A DNA stretch of 64,000 nt from Flavobacteriales bacterium (GCA_016717225.1 JADKGB010000015.1:1-64000), one strand, 5' to 3'; counted from the stretch's first letter, positions 9,385-18,476 are shown. The notes: generated by a model not told the origin, from the letters alone. Numbers and translations: made by a program.

Positions 9385-9392
9385 CGAAACTA
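9385..9392 (-). promoter_or_regulatory. Candidate -7 element, TAGTTTCG, upstream of mgtE
   Basis: Seven of eight matches to TAnnTTTG in the 79-bp gap between mgtE and rsmA. No TTG sits at the expected 19-bp distance (an ACTTCG lies there), so support rests on the -7 element alone. Confidence 0.35.
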
Positions 9393-9418
9393 GGGCAGTG
9401 TGCGTCGAGAACGAAGTA

Positions 9419-10183
9419 TTAAACCGAACACGCTTGTGCGATCACCACGAAGTCCGCTACGGACAAGCGTTCCGCTCTGAGCTGCGCGAATTGCTCAGGC
9501 ACGCCGTTCTTCAATGGTTCAAAGCCTTTCAGCGCGTTATGAAGCGTTTTTCGGCGCTGGTTGAATGCGGTTTTCACCACTTGGAAGAACAACTTTTCAT
9601 CACAGTCCAACGAACCCACTTCATTGCGCCGCATACGAATGACCGCACTGCGCACTTTCGGCGGGGGTATGAATGAACTTGGTTCCACAATGAAGAGCAT
9701 ATCCATGTTGAACCAAGCTTGCGCCAGAACACTGCTGATGCCGTACGTGCGGCTGCCGGGAGGAGCGCAAAGCCGATCGGCCACTTCCTTCTGGAACATC
9801 CCAACGAGTTCGGTGAACCTGTCACGGTGCTCCAGCACTTTGAATACGATCTGCGTGCTGATGTTGTACGGAAAATTGCCGATCACCGCCATGGGCCCTT
9901 CGCCTATCGCGTTCGGCGACATGCGCAGGAAATCGCTCTCGAACACGCGCAGATCCGGATAGGCCGAGTGGAGGTGCGCCACGGATTCCCGGTCCACTTC
10001 ATAACACGATAGTTCGAACTCCGTGCGCTTCAGCAAATGCTTGGTGAGGGCTCCAGTACCTGGGCCTACTTCCACCAGATGCCGGTAGTTGCCATGGCCA
10101 GTGAGACTTTCCGCGATGCGCTCCGCGATACCTTCTTCCTTCAGGAAGTGCTGACCAAGATGCTTCTTCGCGCGGACGTACAT
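9419..10183 (-). CDS. rsmA: 16S rRNA (adenine1518/1519-N6)-dimethyltransferase
   Basis: Dimethylates the two adjacent adenines in the 3'-terminal hairpin of 16S rRNA late in small-subunit assembly. The 254-residue protein starts with KKHLGQHFLKEEGIAERI, has the SAM-binding LVEVGPGTGALTKHLL and the catalytic IGNFPYNISTQIVFKVLE (NFPY motif IV), and the C-terminal helical region NQRRKTLHNALKGFEP. The ATG at 10181-10183 was preferred over the in-frame GTG one codon upstream: it shares one base with the TGA of the upstream DUF4286 gene (TGATG). The four genes from serS down to rsmA are therefore chained by overlaps. Confidence 0.96.
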   Translation of the reverse strand: MYVRAKKHLGQHFLKEEGIAERIAESLTGHGNYRHLVEVGPGTGALTKHLLKRTEFELSCYEVDRESVAHLHSAYPDLRVFESDFLRMSPNAIGEGPMAVIGNFPYNISTQIVFKVLEHRDRFTELVGMFQKEVADRLCAPPGSRTYGISSVLAQAWFNMDMLFIVEPSSFIPPPKVRSAVIRMRRNEVGSLDCDEKLFFQVVKTAFNQRRKTLHNALKGFEPLKNGVPEQFAQLRAERLSVADFVVIAQACSV

Positions 10184-10491
10184 CACGCGGTGTGTACCAC
10201 TTCCAGTAGGGTGCGGAAAGCGACGAATTTCCCTGCGTAGCGCTTCTGGGTGTCGGCTTGCAGACGAGGCGCGTGCTCAGCCTTGTATCGCTCGTATGTT
10301 TCCATATCCGTACACGTGTATTGGATCGCGTACGAGAGACCACCTTCTTCCTCAGCAAGGATGCGGCAAATACGATTGTCCAGGAAAAGACCAGTGGCCA
10401 TAACATCAGGAATGTGAGCGCTTTTCATCCAATGGAGCCATTCCTCGGCAACATCCACGTCCACGTTCACCGTCACATTGTAGATGATCAT
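10183..10491 (-). CDS. DUF4286 family small protein
   Basis: A 102-residue cytoplasmic protein matching the DUF4286 family of Bacteroidota: MIIYNVTVNVD, then EEWLHWMKSAHIPDVMATGLF, and an internal YAIQYTCTDMETYERY. The ferredoxin-like alpha/beta pattern resembles ABM-type or YCII-type small domains, but no function is known. It is linked by overlapping start/stop codons to the TPR gene upstream (ATGA) and to rsmA downstream (TGATG). Confidence 0.85.
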   Translation of the reverse strand: MIIYNVTVNVDVDVAEEWLHWMKSAHIPDVMATGLFLDNRICRILAEEEGGLSYAIQYTCTDMETYERYKAEHAPRLQADTQKRYAGKFVAFRTLLEVVHTA

Positions 10492-12347
10492 TGTGGCCCG
10501 TTCAGGAATTTTTGTTCGGGTGTGTCCAGGTTGTCATGATCCCCGCGCAAGTGACGGAAACGTTCGCGTGCTTCAGGCACGAAAATGCTCCCGCTCTGCT
10601 CAAAGAGGAGTTTCTCGAAGTAGCCTTTCGCCTTTTCCTTGTCGTTGAGCTTATCCTCGTAAAGTTTGCCCAGGTCGAGCAGCGCGTTGTCTACAAGGAT
10701 GTCCGTTGGAAACAGATCCAAGACTTTTTGCAGGTACGTGGCAGCCGTATCGTATTGGTGGCGCGCATAGGCGATGTGGTACCGCTCATACAGGATGTCA
10801 TCGCCCAAACTGTTCAACGGGAAGTCGATGTTCAAACTGTCCATGGTCAACAAGGCTTCGTCGTAACGGTGTTGGAAGGTGAGCAGTTTGGCACGGGAGA
10901 ATTGTGTCAGTGGTGTGCGCAGGCTGTCCTCTCCGAGATTATCGGTGATCAGCAACGAGAGTTCCATGGCATCGTTGGCGATGAGTTTGCTCGTGCTCGC
11001 TTTCAGAACATCAAGCTGTGCTTTGGACCATAGGAAGTCTCCGCTGTAGAAACTCACCTTCGCGTTTCGCAAGCGCGCTTCGTGCCCCAGAATGTCGTTC
11101 TTGAAATCGAGATCCACCTGCGAGTAGAGCAGTGAGGCGTCCCAGATGTTCGCGTCCAGCATGTACACATCGCCAAGATCCAACTTGAATTGCGCCTGGG
11201 TCCTGGGATCCACACCGTTCGTGTTCACGCCCTCCTCAAGCAACGCGATAGCACCAGGACGATCACCGAGGTAGTAGGCCTTCACATGCGCCAGCCCTCG
11301 GAGCAGGTCCGTGGTTTGTGGCGACTTTCCAAGATCAGTGATCGCCGTGTTGTACTGCAGTACCAATTCGTCCAGCTCAGGTTTGGGTGGCTCAGCTTGT
11401 TCAGTTACTCGTGCATCGAGCGCATGCACCAGGCCCAAACGAGCCCGAATGAAGTTGGCGTTCGCTTTCCCTTGGTCCAGAACGTACTGGTAGCATTTCG
11501 CTGCGGTGGTCCATTCCTTGTTCGTTACCGCGATGTCCGCGAGTTCCATCAAGCGCTGCCCACCTTCGTTGAAACGCTTGTCCATGGCCTTGCTCTGAAC
11601 GAAAGCACCTGTGAGGTCCTTTTGCTGGAGGTACTGCCAGATGAGCATTTCCTGGAAGATCGTATTGTCAGGGTCTTTCTGTGAGCGCCTCAAAAGCTCG
11701 GTGCGGAGCATGTCCGTGCGAGCATCGATCTTCGTGAAATCGATGTACCGGGCCAATCCGTTCTGCACCGCTTGCAGGTAGCTCGGATTCACCGTGAGCA
11801 GATCCATGAAGGAGGTGGTCATTCCTTGCAGATCGCCCTTGGCGGCATATAGTTGCGCGATCTCGTAGTCGAAGGAATAGCCCTCGTTCTTCGAAGCTTT
11901 TTTTCCGCGATCGTACACCTTGAGCGCACGGTCGTATTCATTGTACTTCTGAAAGGCGTTGGCCAATGAACGAATGCTGTTCTGGTCCTCTTTCAATGCC
12001 TTTAGTGCCTTATCGAACTGTTGCTCGGCTTTCTCGTCCTCGCCCTTTGCTTTCAGCACCACGCCCATATCCACAGATCCGCGCGGGTCGTTCTGCCTGC
12101 GTTGCTGGTCCTTGGCCAGTTTTTCCGCATTCTCGTAATTCTTCAGCGACATCCAGCATTGGAAGAGCTGCTCGTAATTGAAGGTTGAAGGTTGTTGCTT
12201 GTAGAGTTTGTCGTAGTAGAGCGACGCACGGTCGAAGTCGCCTTGCTGGAAGTACTGCGCCGCGAGTTGCTCGTCGGTGCCTTGCGCCTTTGCCAAGCTG
12301 CATGCCGCCAACAACAACAACAGTAACGCGCTTCGCAACATCTTCAT
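10488..12347 (-). CDS. Secreted or lipid-anchored TPR-repeat protein
   Basis: A 619-residue protein made of TPR helices from about residue 25 to the end (for example AAQYFQQGDFDRASLYYDKLY, KAKGYFEKLLFEQSGSIFVPEARERFRHLR). The signal sequence (MLRSALLLLLLAACSLAKAQG) could be cut by signal peptidase I after AKA or by signal peptidase II at LAAC. It probably acts as a periplasmic scaffold; the partner is unknown. The start chosen is the ATG at 12345-12347, which shares one base with the TGA of the upstream lipoprotein gene; an in-frame GTG lies one codon earlier. It ends in an ATGA overlap with the DUF4286 gene. Confidence 0.88.
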   Translation of the reverse strand: MKMLRSALLLLLLAACSLAKAQGTDEQLAAQYFQQGDFDRASLYYDKLYKQQPSTFNYEQLFQCWMSLKNYENAEKLAKDQQRRQNDPRGSVDMGVVLKAKGEDEKAEQQFDKALKALKEDQNSIRSLANAFQKYNEYDRALKVYDRGKKASKNEGYSFDYEIAQLYAAKGDLQGMTTSFMDLLTVNPSYLQAVQNGLARYIDFTKIDARTDMLRTELLRRSQKDPDNTIFQEMLIWQYLQQKDLTGAFVQSKAMDKRFNEGGQRLMELADIAVTNKEWTTAAKCYQYVLDQGKANANFIRARLGLVHALDARVTEQAEPPKPELDELVLQYNTAITDLGKSPQTTDLLRGLAHVKAYYLGDRPGAIALLEEGVNTNGVDPRTQAQFKLDLGDVYMLDANIWDASLLYSQVDLDFKNDILGHEARLRNAKVSFYSGDFLWSKAQLDVLKASTSKLIANDAMELSLLITDNLGEDSLRTPLTQFSRAKLLTFQHRYDEALLTMDSLNIDFPLNSLGDDILYERYHIAYARHQYDTAATYLQKVLDLFPTDILVDNALLDLGKLYEDKLNDKEKAKGYFEKLLFEQSGSIFVPEARERFRHLRGDHDNLDTPEQKFLNGPQ

Positions 12348-12907
12348 CACCGGTTGAACAAGGTGTCGGTTCGTACAAGTATACTATCCACAGTAGGTGC
12401 CAAGCGTGCGTGATCGCGGATCACACTGCGCGCTGTGCTCAGAAGAGTAAGGGTGTTTTGCTGTACAACTGACAAGACCAGGCTTTCCTTGCTGATATAG
12501 CCGGCTTCAACAGCAGGATCCAACGCGCCTTGCTCAACATCGTATTTCAGGTCGGTCAGTTGCTTCCGGGTGGTGTTCAGTTCTTTCAAAAGGGGCTCAT
12601 AATTCTTGTTCACGTAGCCCATGTTCTTGTTCATGGCACCGTGGTAGTTGCCGAGCGCTATCGCGGATCGCTTGTCCAACGTGTCGCGCATCACCATTTC
12701 CAGTGTGGCTTTCCGCATTTGGTAGGAAGAATCGATGGCATGAAGTGGATCGCGATCCATGGCGTTCATCTCCGTCAGAAGGTTCTCCGTTACTTCCATA
12801 AGGCTATCCAATGTGCGCACATTCGCCTTGTTCGCAGAACGATTGCACGCGCTGAACGTGCAGATCCAGAACGCAGCGATCACGATCATTGGTACACGCA
12901 TGTTCAT
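12347..12907 (-). CDS. Putative lipoprotein with coiled coil
   Basis: A 186-residue hypothetical. The N-terminus MRVPMIVIAAFWICTFSAC ends in an acceptable lipobox (FSAC), followed by a polar linker and predicted long helices (LMEVTENLLTEMNAMD, YEPLLKELNTTRKQLTDLKYDVEQ). No catalytic motif is visible. It sits between serS and the TPR gene, overlapping serS by 4 bp (ATGA), so it is expressed with them; a structural partnership with the TPR protein is a guess from context. Confidence 0.8.
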   Translation of the reverse strand: MNMRVPMIVIAAFWICTFSACNRSANKANVRTLDSLMEVTENLLTEMNAMDRDPLHAIDSSYQMRKATLEMVMRDTLDKRSAIALGNYHGAMNKNMGYVNKNYEPLLKELNTTRKQLTDLKYDVEQGALDPAVEAGYISKESLVLSVVQQNTLTLLSTARSVIRDHARLAPTVDSILVRTDTLFNR

Positions 12908-14178
12908 TTGCGGATCATATCAAAGCCCGTGTATGGCTGGAGTGCTTTCGGGATGCGAATGCCATCGTTCGTTTGATTGTTCTCCAATAATGCAGCTACG
13001 ATCCGCGCTAGTGCCAATGCGCTGCCGTTCAACGTGTGTGCCAGTTTGGGCTTCTTGTCTTCACCCCGATAACGCAACTTCAACCGATTGCTCTGGAATG
13101 TCTCGAAACAACTGATAGAGCTTACTTCGAGCCAGCGCTTCTGCGCACCGGCCCACACTTCCATATCGTAGGTCATGGCGCTCGAGAAGCCCATGTCCCC
13201 GCCGCACAGCAGCAGTTGACGATAGGGCAATTCCAGATCATGCAAAAGACCTTTCACGTGTTCCACCATGCCTTCCAACGCGGCATAGCTGTTCTCGGGT
13301 TTTTCGATGCGTACGATCTCCACCTTGTCGAACTGGTGCACTCGGTTCAAACCCCGCACATGCGCACCGTAGCTACCGGCTTCCCTGCGGAAACAAGGCG
13401 TATAGCCCACCAGTTTGATAGGTAGTTTTTCAGCATCCACGATCTCGTCACGGTACAAATTCGTGATAGGCACTTCCGCAGTTGGTATCAGGTACAAGCC
13501 ATCTACCGTGGCGTGGTACATCTGGCCTTCCTTATCCGGCAATTGCCCGGTGGCGAAGGCACTTTCCGCATTCACCATGTGCGGAGGAATGATCTCGCGG
13601 TAGCCAGCGGCGATCGCGCGATCCAGGAAAAAACTTATTAGGGCACGTTGAAGCTTGGCGCCTTGTCCGCTGTATACCGGAAACCCTGCGCCGGTGACTT
13701 TCACGCCGAGGTCCATGTGCAAAATGCCGTATTCCTCACCCAGTTCCCAGTGTGGCTTGGCGTTATACCCCAGCGAAGGCATCGCACCTTCCTGCATCAC
13801 GGTCACGTTCTCATCCGGGGTTTTACCGGGAGGAACTTTCGGGTTCGGTGCATTGGGGATCAGGCAGAGCTGATCGCGAAGGGCAAGTTCGGCAGCGTTC
13901 AGTTCTTCCTGCATGCGCTGGATGTCGGCTTTGAGCGAAGTGGTTTTCGCACGTGCTTCCTCAGCCTCCGCCTTTTTGCCGGTCTTCATCAGCTCGCCGA
14001 TGGAGCGGCTCAAGTCGTTCAACTCGCTTTGCTTGGAATCGAGCGAGCTTTGGGTAGCGCGGCGAGTGGTGTCGATCTCGGCCGCTTTGTTCAGCAATGC
14101 GCTCGCATCGATGTTACGCTTGGCAAGGCGCTCAATGGCCTCGGCTTTCTGCTCGCGTAGGTAGGTCAGTTCCAGCAT
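12904..14178 (-). CDS. serS: Seryl-tRNA synthetase
   Basis: Charges tRNA-Ser with serine. The 424-residue enzyme has the N-terminal antiparallel coiled-coil arm that grips the tRNA (about residues 25-105), followed by the class II catalytic core: motif 2 TPCFRREAGSYGAHVRGLNR with VHQFDKVE, and motif 3 NGSALALARIVAALLENNQ. The C-terminus GIRIPKALQPYTGFDMI is complete. TACCTTCG at 14217-14224 is a candidate -7 element. The gene begins a run of overlapping genes that ends with rsmA. Confidence 0.97.
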   Translation of the reverse strand: MLELTYLREQKAEAIERLAKRNIDASALLNKAAEIDTTRRATQSSLDSKQSELNDLSRSIGELMKTGKKAEAEEARAKTTSLKADIQRMQEELNAAELALRDQLCLIPNAPNPKVPPGKTPDENVTVMQEGAMPSLGYNAKPHWELGEEYGILHMDLGVKVTGAGFPVYSGQGAKLQRALISFFLDRAIAAGYREIIPPHMVNAESAFATGQLPDKEGQMYHATVDGLYLIPTAEVPITNLYRDEIVDAEKLPIKLVGYTPCFRREAGSYGAHVRGLNRVHQFDKVEIVRIEKPENSYAALEGMVEHVKGLLHDLELPYRQLLLCGGDMGFSSAMTYDMEVWAGAQKRWLEVSSISCFETFQSNRLKLRYRGEDKKPKLAHTLNGSALALARIVAALLENNQTNDGIRIPKALQPYTGFDMIRK

Positions 14179-14216
14179 GGGTCTTTCGCTCGTGGCTCGG
14201 TATTTCTATCTGGTCG

Positions 14217-14224
14217 CGAAGGTA
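14217..14224 (-). promoter_or_regulatory. Candidate -7 element, TACCTTCG, upstream of serS
   Basis: Seven of eight matches to TAnnTTTG, 38 bp before the serS ATG on the minus strand. No TTG is found at the usual distance upstream. Confidence 0.35.
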
Positions 14225-14292
14225 GGAGGGGGGCGAGAGCGATACGGCGAACAGGATCGCCAATGATCCCCAATGTTGGAACGGTCCGGATC

Positions 14293-14712
14293 TCAGTCCA
14301 AAGACTTATGTAGCAACTCCTCAAGGCCACTTCTTTCCGGGCCCTCGGGCAAATGATATTCCCTGCGCACGGTGAGGTTGACGACGATCCCGAGATCCTT
14401 CATCACGCCGATCGCGTACTTGCCGCCTCTGGCATAAACGAACCCCAAATACGTGAGCCCCGGAAGGTTTGCATGACCATGCTCGATCGGGTCCAATTCG
14501 CTCATTAGTCGGACCAAGGGTTCCAACTCCGCTCCGCGAATACCAACGGATAAGGCCTTCGTTCGATCCAGTCGCCAGGCTGCTGATTCCGCCCATGAAG
14601 TGGTGCGATCCCCACCAGGTAGCTCCCTGAAAATGCGGACACTGTCGATCTGTTGGCATTGCACCGACAACGGCGCGAGTGTGAGGAGCGCCAAATTCAA
14701 TACGCGATTCAT
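14293..14712 (-). CDS. Hypothetical secreted protein
   Basis: A 139-residue protein without a recognised family. A signal peptide is visible (MNRVLNLALLTLAPLSVQC, Q), followed by a globular alpha/beta domain with ALSVGIRGAELEPLVRLMS and YLGFVYARGGKYAIGVMKDL. Its start overlaps the alpha/beta hydrolase stop by 4 bp (ATGA) and it is the last gene of the pdxJ operon. Codon use matches the neighbours. Confidence 0.7.
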   Translation of the reverse strand: MNRVLNLALLTLAPLSVQCQQIDSVRIFRELPGGDRTTSWAESAAWRLDRTKALSVGIRGAELEPLVRLMSELDPIEHGHANLPGLTYLGFVYARGGKYAIGVMKDLGIVVNLTVRREYHLPEGPERSGLEELLHKSLD

Positions 14713-15488
14713 ATCACTGAACGGATCAGGTCCAACACCTCATCTGGCGCTTGAGCGTGCACCCAATGCCCCGCGAATTCCACCGTTTCGATCCGGCTGT
14801 TTGGGAATTGTTCCATGATCGCGGGCACATCGGCACGTGTGATATAATCGCTCTGCCCACCCCGCACAAAGAGTGTGGGTACGCGGATCGTTTCCGCAGG
14901 AGCAGCAGCGAGAATCTCGCGGATGTCACGCGCTATCACCGGAACGTTGAATCGCCAGGACAACACCGGGCTGGACCCGGTGTCAGGCGTTTCCCAATAA
15001 AGACTCTTCAACAGGAATTGTTGCACCCCAGGCTCCGGGATGGACTTCGCCAAATGGGCTTCCACTTCTTTACGTGTGGACTTGTTCGATACATCGCTGG
15101 TGAGCAGGGCCTCGATTATCGGCGCCTGGTTGCTCAATGGGTATTCACGCGGCCCCATGTCCACACTCACAAGGTGTTTCACCAATGAAGGCCAGCGGTG
15201 CGAGAAGTACATCGCCGTTTTCGCGCCCATGCTGTGGCCTACCAGCACAATGTCGCGAAGTCCGAGGCTTGTCACCAAGCGATGCACATCCTCGGCCATC
15301 AGCTCGTATGTGACTCGATCGGTATGAGGTGAACGACCGTGATCACGTTGATCCACGAGTATCACATCGTTTCGCTCGCTCAGTTCTTTGCCAACACTCC
15401 CCCAATTATCGCTACTGCCGAACAGACCGTGAAGGATGACAATGGGTTGGCCGGATCCAGTGCGCCGATGATACAGTTCAACACTCAT
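14709..15488 (-). CDS. Alpha/beta-fold hydrolase (YbfF-like) with internal palindrome
   Basis: A 259-residue serine hydrolase of the YbfF/esterase type. The oxyanion loop VILHGLFGSSDNWG, nucleophile elbow VGHSMGAKTAM, acid LFVRGGQSDYI and catalytic His in FAGHWVHAQAP are all present. The native substrate is not evident. Residues PDTGSSPVL, just before WRFNVPVI, are encoded by a perfect inverted repeat at 14963-14983 and look like a short in-frame insertion relative to relatives. It overlaps pdxJ upstream by 4 bp and the hypothetical gene downstream by 4 bp. Confidence 0.9.
   Translation of the reverse strand: MSVELYHRRTGSGQPIVILHGLFGSSDNWGSVGKELSERNDVILVDQRDHGRSPHTDRVTYELMAEDVHRLVTSLGLRDIVLVGHSMGAKTAMYFSHRWPSLVKHLVSVDMGPREYPLSNQAPIIEALLTSDVSNKSTRKEVEAHLAKSIPEPGVQQFLLKSLYWETPDTGSSPVLSWRFNVPVIARDIREILAAAPAETIRVPTLFVRGGQSDYITRADVPAIMEQFPNSRIETVEFAGHWVHAQAPDEVLDLIRSVI
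14963..14983. repeat. Perfect inverted repeat inside the hydrolase gene
   Basis: Arms acaccggg (14963-14970) and cccggtgt (14976-14983) enclose the loop ctgga. The architecture (8-bp GC-rich arms, short loop, GLDPG/SSPV-type translation) is like the element in the acetyltransferase gene. Confidence 0.6.
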
Positions 15489-16198
15489 CGCAATTCCCGC
15501 AAGTACAGGCCAACCGTGTTCTGCATGCCGTAGGTAAGCGCATCACAAACCAGCGCGTGCCCAATACTTACCTCCAATAGGCCTGGTACGTTCGCTCTGA
15601 AGAAGGCCAGGTTTTTCAGGTCGAGGTCATGGCCAGCATTCAGGCCGAGACCTAGCGCGTTCGCATGCACTGCGGCGGCGGTGAACGGGGCAACGGCTGC
15701 TGATCGGTCCTGATGGTAATGGTCCGCGTACGGTTCGGTATAGAGTTCGATCCGATCGGTACCGGTTTCTGCTGCGTGCTTGATCAGTTCTGTATCAGTG
15801 CCCATGAACAAGCTGGTTCGAATGCCAGCTTTCCTGAAACGATCTACCACTTCCTTCAGTTCGGCCCTATGCTTTTTTGTGTCCCAGCCTGCATTGCTGG
15901 TGAGCACTCCCGGCGGGTCGGGTACCAATGTGACTTGCTCCGGACAAACCTCCAGAACCAACGAGATGAAGTCTTCGCTGGGGTAGCCCTCGATGTTGAA
16001 TTCGGTTTTGAGCACCCTCTTCAATGCTCGAACATCACTACGTCTGATGTGCCGCTCATCGGGTCGTGGATGAACGGTGATGCCCTGTGCGCCGAAGCCC
16101 TCGATCGACTGCGCCCAAGCAACCACATCCGGGTTGTTCGCACCGCGCGCATTGCGCAATGTGGCCAGTTTGTTCACGTTCACGCTCAACTTGGTCAT
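15485..16198 (-). CDS. pdxJ: Pyridoxine 5'-phosphate synthase
   Basis: Condenses 1-deoxyxylulose-5-phosphate with 3-amino-2-oxopropyl phosphate, the last ring-forming step of the DXP-dependent vitamin B6 pathway. A TIM barrel of 237 residues with LSVNVNKLATLRNARG, GITVHPRPDERHIRRSD, SLFMGTDTELI, GLGLNAGHDLDLKN and the C-terminal VSIGHALVCDALTYGM, all typical. It is first in an operon with the hydrolase and the hypothetical secreted protein. A perfect -7 element (TACTTTTG) lies 30 bp upstream of the ATG. Confidence 0.97.
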   Translation of the reverse strand: MTKLSVNVNKLATLRNARGANNPDVVAWAQSIEGFGAQGITVHPRPDERHIRRSDVRALKRVLKTEFNIEGYPSEDFISLVLEVCPEQVTLVPDPPGVLTSNAGWDTKKHRAELKEVVDRFRKAGIRTSLFMGTDTELIKHAAETGTDRIELYTEPYADHYHQDRSAAVAPFTAAAVHANALGLGLNAGHDLDLKNLAFFRANVPGLLEVSIGHALVCDALTYGMQNTVGLYLRELR

Positions 16199-16227
16199 CG
16201 TTCACTTCCCTTTAGCTTCGCCGCCGC

Positions 16228-16235
16228 CAAAAGTA
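16228..16235 (-). promoter_or_regulatory. -7 element TACTTTTG for the pdxJ operon
   Basis: Exact match to TAnnTTTG on the minus strand, 30 bp before the pdxJ ATG, in the 90-bp gap shared with the divergent CBS gene. The -33 position has no clear TTG. Confidence 0.5.
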
Positions 16236-16288
16236 GACGCGCAGGTCCGGGTTGTTAACCGGCCCGCCCTTTGCTCAGGTTACAACGC

Positions 16289-16951
16289 ATGCATGCCTTA
16301 GACCTCATCACTGACGACATACCACCACTGAAGGCATCCGATCCAGTGGGTCGTGCGCTCGATTGGATGGAAGAGTTCAAAGTGTCGCACCTGCCTGTGG
16401 TAGAGGGCGAGAGTTTGATCGGACTTGTAAAGGACGATGACCTTGTGGACGGCAACAATGCACGCGCTACCGTTGGTGAATTGATGGAACGGACAGAAGT
16501 GCCGTTCGTGCGTGATCGCCAGCACATCTACGACGTGATGAAACTCTTTGTGGAGCGTGGACTCACCGTGGTTCCGGTGCTGGATATGACCGGTAAGTAC
16601 CTCGGCGCCATCAATGAGCATGAAGCTTTGAAAAGGTTGAGCGAAGTGGCCAATGTGCGTGAACCAGGTAGCGTGCTGGTGCTTGAAATGAACAGCATCG
16701 ATTACAGTTTGACCGAGATCGCACGGATCGTGGAAGGCAATGATGCCAAAGTGCTCAGCGTGTATTGCCATGCCTTGACCGACAGTACGCGAATGGAGGT
16801 AACGTTGAAGATCAATCGGGAGGATGTGAGTGACATACTTCAGACGTTCGAGCGGTACGAGTATCAAGTGAAGACCACCTACCAGGGCTCCCGTTTCCAT
16901 GAGGATCTGCGAGGGCGGTACGATGAGCTTATTCGTTTCATCAATCTGTGA
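16289..16951 (+). CDS. CBS-domain protein
   Basis: A 220-residue cytoplasmic protein with two CBS motifs in the first 120 residues (DPVGRALDWMEEFKVSHLPVVE, DVMKLFVERGLTVVPVLDMTGKYLG) and a C-terminal alpha/beta region that may be ACT-like (VLVLEMNSIDYSLTEIARIVE). CBS pairs usually bind adenine nucleotides and act as energy or ion sensors; the target is unknown. The ATG at 16289 was preferred over an in-frame TTG at 16271 because MHALDLITDDIPPL is the expected family start. Ten bases separate it from the next gene, and it opens the envelope cluster. Confidence 0.88.
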   Translation: MHALDLITDDIPPLKASDPVGRALDWMEEFKVSHLPVVEGESLIGLVKDDDLVDGNNARATVGELMERTEVPFVRDRQHIYDVMKLFVERGLTVVPVLDMTGKYLGAINEHEALKRLSEVANVREPGSVLVLEMNSIDYSLTEIARIVEGNDAKVLSVYCHALTDSTRMEVTLKINREDVSDILQTFERYEYQVKTTYQGSRFHEDLRGRYDELIRFINL

Positions 16952-16960
16952 TCGGGTACG

Positions 16961-18379
16961 ATGCGCCTTTTTCGGGGCGTTGTCCTCTTCTTGATCCTTG
17001 GTTCCGGCGTTGCCTCATTGGCACAGGATACGCTGCCGCCACCAGCCTCGGCTTACGATGGCCCTTATGTGATCGCCGGTATCATTATCGAGGGCAATCG
17101 CACGACCAAGGAGCGTGTTATCATGCGCGAACTCTTGCTGCAGGAAGGCGACAGCGTGCGAACCAGTGAGCAGTTGTACTACCTCATCGAGAGATGCAGG
17201 CAGAACGTCTACAATATGGGGCTCTTCAACAGTGTGAAGATCGAGCCCAGCTACTTGTCACGAAGCAGTGTTTTTCTAACGGTTACCCTTACGGAACGCT
17301 GGTTCTATTGGCCTACGCCGATCTTCAAGTACAGTGATCCCAATTTCAACACCTGGTGGCTCACACGCGATTTCCGTCGCGTTTATTACGGAGCGTTCCT
17401 GTACAGGTACAACATGCGTGGACGGAATGAAACGCTCTACGCCAAAGTGCAGCTCGGTTATGCCAAAGAGTTCGCGTTGCGTTATCGTTTTCCATACATC
17501 GACCGCAAACAACGATGGGGCTTGGCGATCGGTGCAGGTCGTACGCGACAGGACGAGATCACCACGGGTACCATCGGCAACAAGCGGGAGTTCATCACAT
17601 TGCGCGGGCGAGAAACACGCGCTGAGTGGAAAGGCGATGTGGAAGCCACGTTGCGCCCAGCGTTCGATCTGCGACATGCTTTCCGATTGGCGTACACCAG
17701 CGCAAATACATTGGATACTGTGGGTGTTGCCTATCCCAATTACTTCGTTGATGGATCCAGCACGATCAAGTACTTCACCGTAACGTACAGCTTGATTTTC
17801 GACAAGCGCGATAACAGGGTTTATCCGCTAAGTGGCTCACAGACCTTGTTAAGGATCGACCATCATGGTCTGGGAAGGTTGACGAATGACGAAGTTGACC
17901 TGACCACCTTCTATGCGGGTTACCTCCGGTCATGGCGACTAGGCGAGCGCTGGAGCGTGGGTGGTAGCGTTAGGGCAAAGGCCAGTGTTGGTCCGAGATT
18001 GCCCTATTATTTGCAGCAAGCGCTTGGCTACGATGATTACGTGCGTGGCTATGAGTACTACGTAGTTGATGGCGAACACTTTGCCCTGGGAAAGGCCAAC
18101 GTTTTATGGGCCTTGCTCAAGCCGCACGATTATGCGTTCATGAAGAACGACAATTTCAAGACCCTTTATCTGGCGATCTATCTCAATGCGTTCAGCGACT
18201 TCGGTTATGTGCGCGATTCTCGATATTCGGGGCGAAACCCGTTAGCGAACGATCTTCAGCAAGGCTATGGCCTGGGCGTGAATGTGGTTACCAGTTATGA
18301 CCAGGTGATGCGGGTGGAATACGCGATCAATAGCCAAGAAGAACGGGCCTTTTACCTGCATTTTGCCCAACCGTTCTGA
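16961..18379 (+). CDS. BamA/TamA-like outer-membrane protein with one visible POTRA
   Basis: A 472-residue protein with a signal peptide (RLFRGVVLFLILGSGVASLAQ), a single visible POTRA domain (VIAGIIIEGNRTTKERVIMREL, then ERCRQNVYNMGLFNSVKI) and a predicted 16-strand-type barrel with aromatic-rich alternating strands (for example LRYRFPYIDRKQRWGLAIGAG), ending in FYLHFAQPF with the C-terminal aromatic of outer-membrane proteins. It is far shorter than BamA (836 residues here). A role in outer-membrane protein or lipid handling is suggested by the family and by its place in the same cluster as bamA, but no substrate is known. It follows the CBS gene by 9 bp. Confidence 0.85.
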   Translation: MRLFRGVVLFLILGSGVASLAQDTLPPPASAYDGPYVIAGIIIEGNRTTKERVIMRELLLQEGDSVRTSEQLYYLIERCRQNVYNMGLFNSVKIEPSYLSRSSVFLTVTLTERWFYWPTPIFKYSDPNFNTWWLTRDFRRVYYGAFLYRYNMRGRNETLYAKVQLGYAKEFALRYRFPYIDRKQRWGLAIGAGRTRQDEITTGTIGNKREFITLRGRETRAEWKGDVEATLRPAFDLRHAFRLAYTSANTLDTVGVAYPNYFVDGSSTIKYFTVTYSLIFDKRDNRVYPLSGSQTLLRIDHHGLGRLTNDEVDLTTFYAGYLRSWRLGERWSVGGSVRAKASVGPRLPYYLQQALGYDDYVRGYEYYVVDGEHFALGKANVLWALLKPHDYAFMKNDNFKTLYLAIYLNAFSDFGYVRDSRYSGRNPLANDLQQGYGLGVNVVTSYDQVMRVEYAINSQEERAFYLHFAQPF

Positions 18380-18476
18380 TATGCGCAGTTGTATCGACCC
18401 GCACGTTGGCTTGCGCACCTGCTACTTTCGGACCCTCAACGGGGCACTCGGTGAAAACCGCAATTGATCAGAAACC

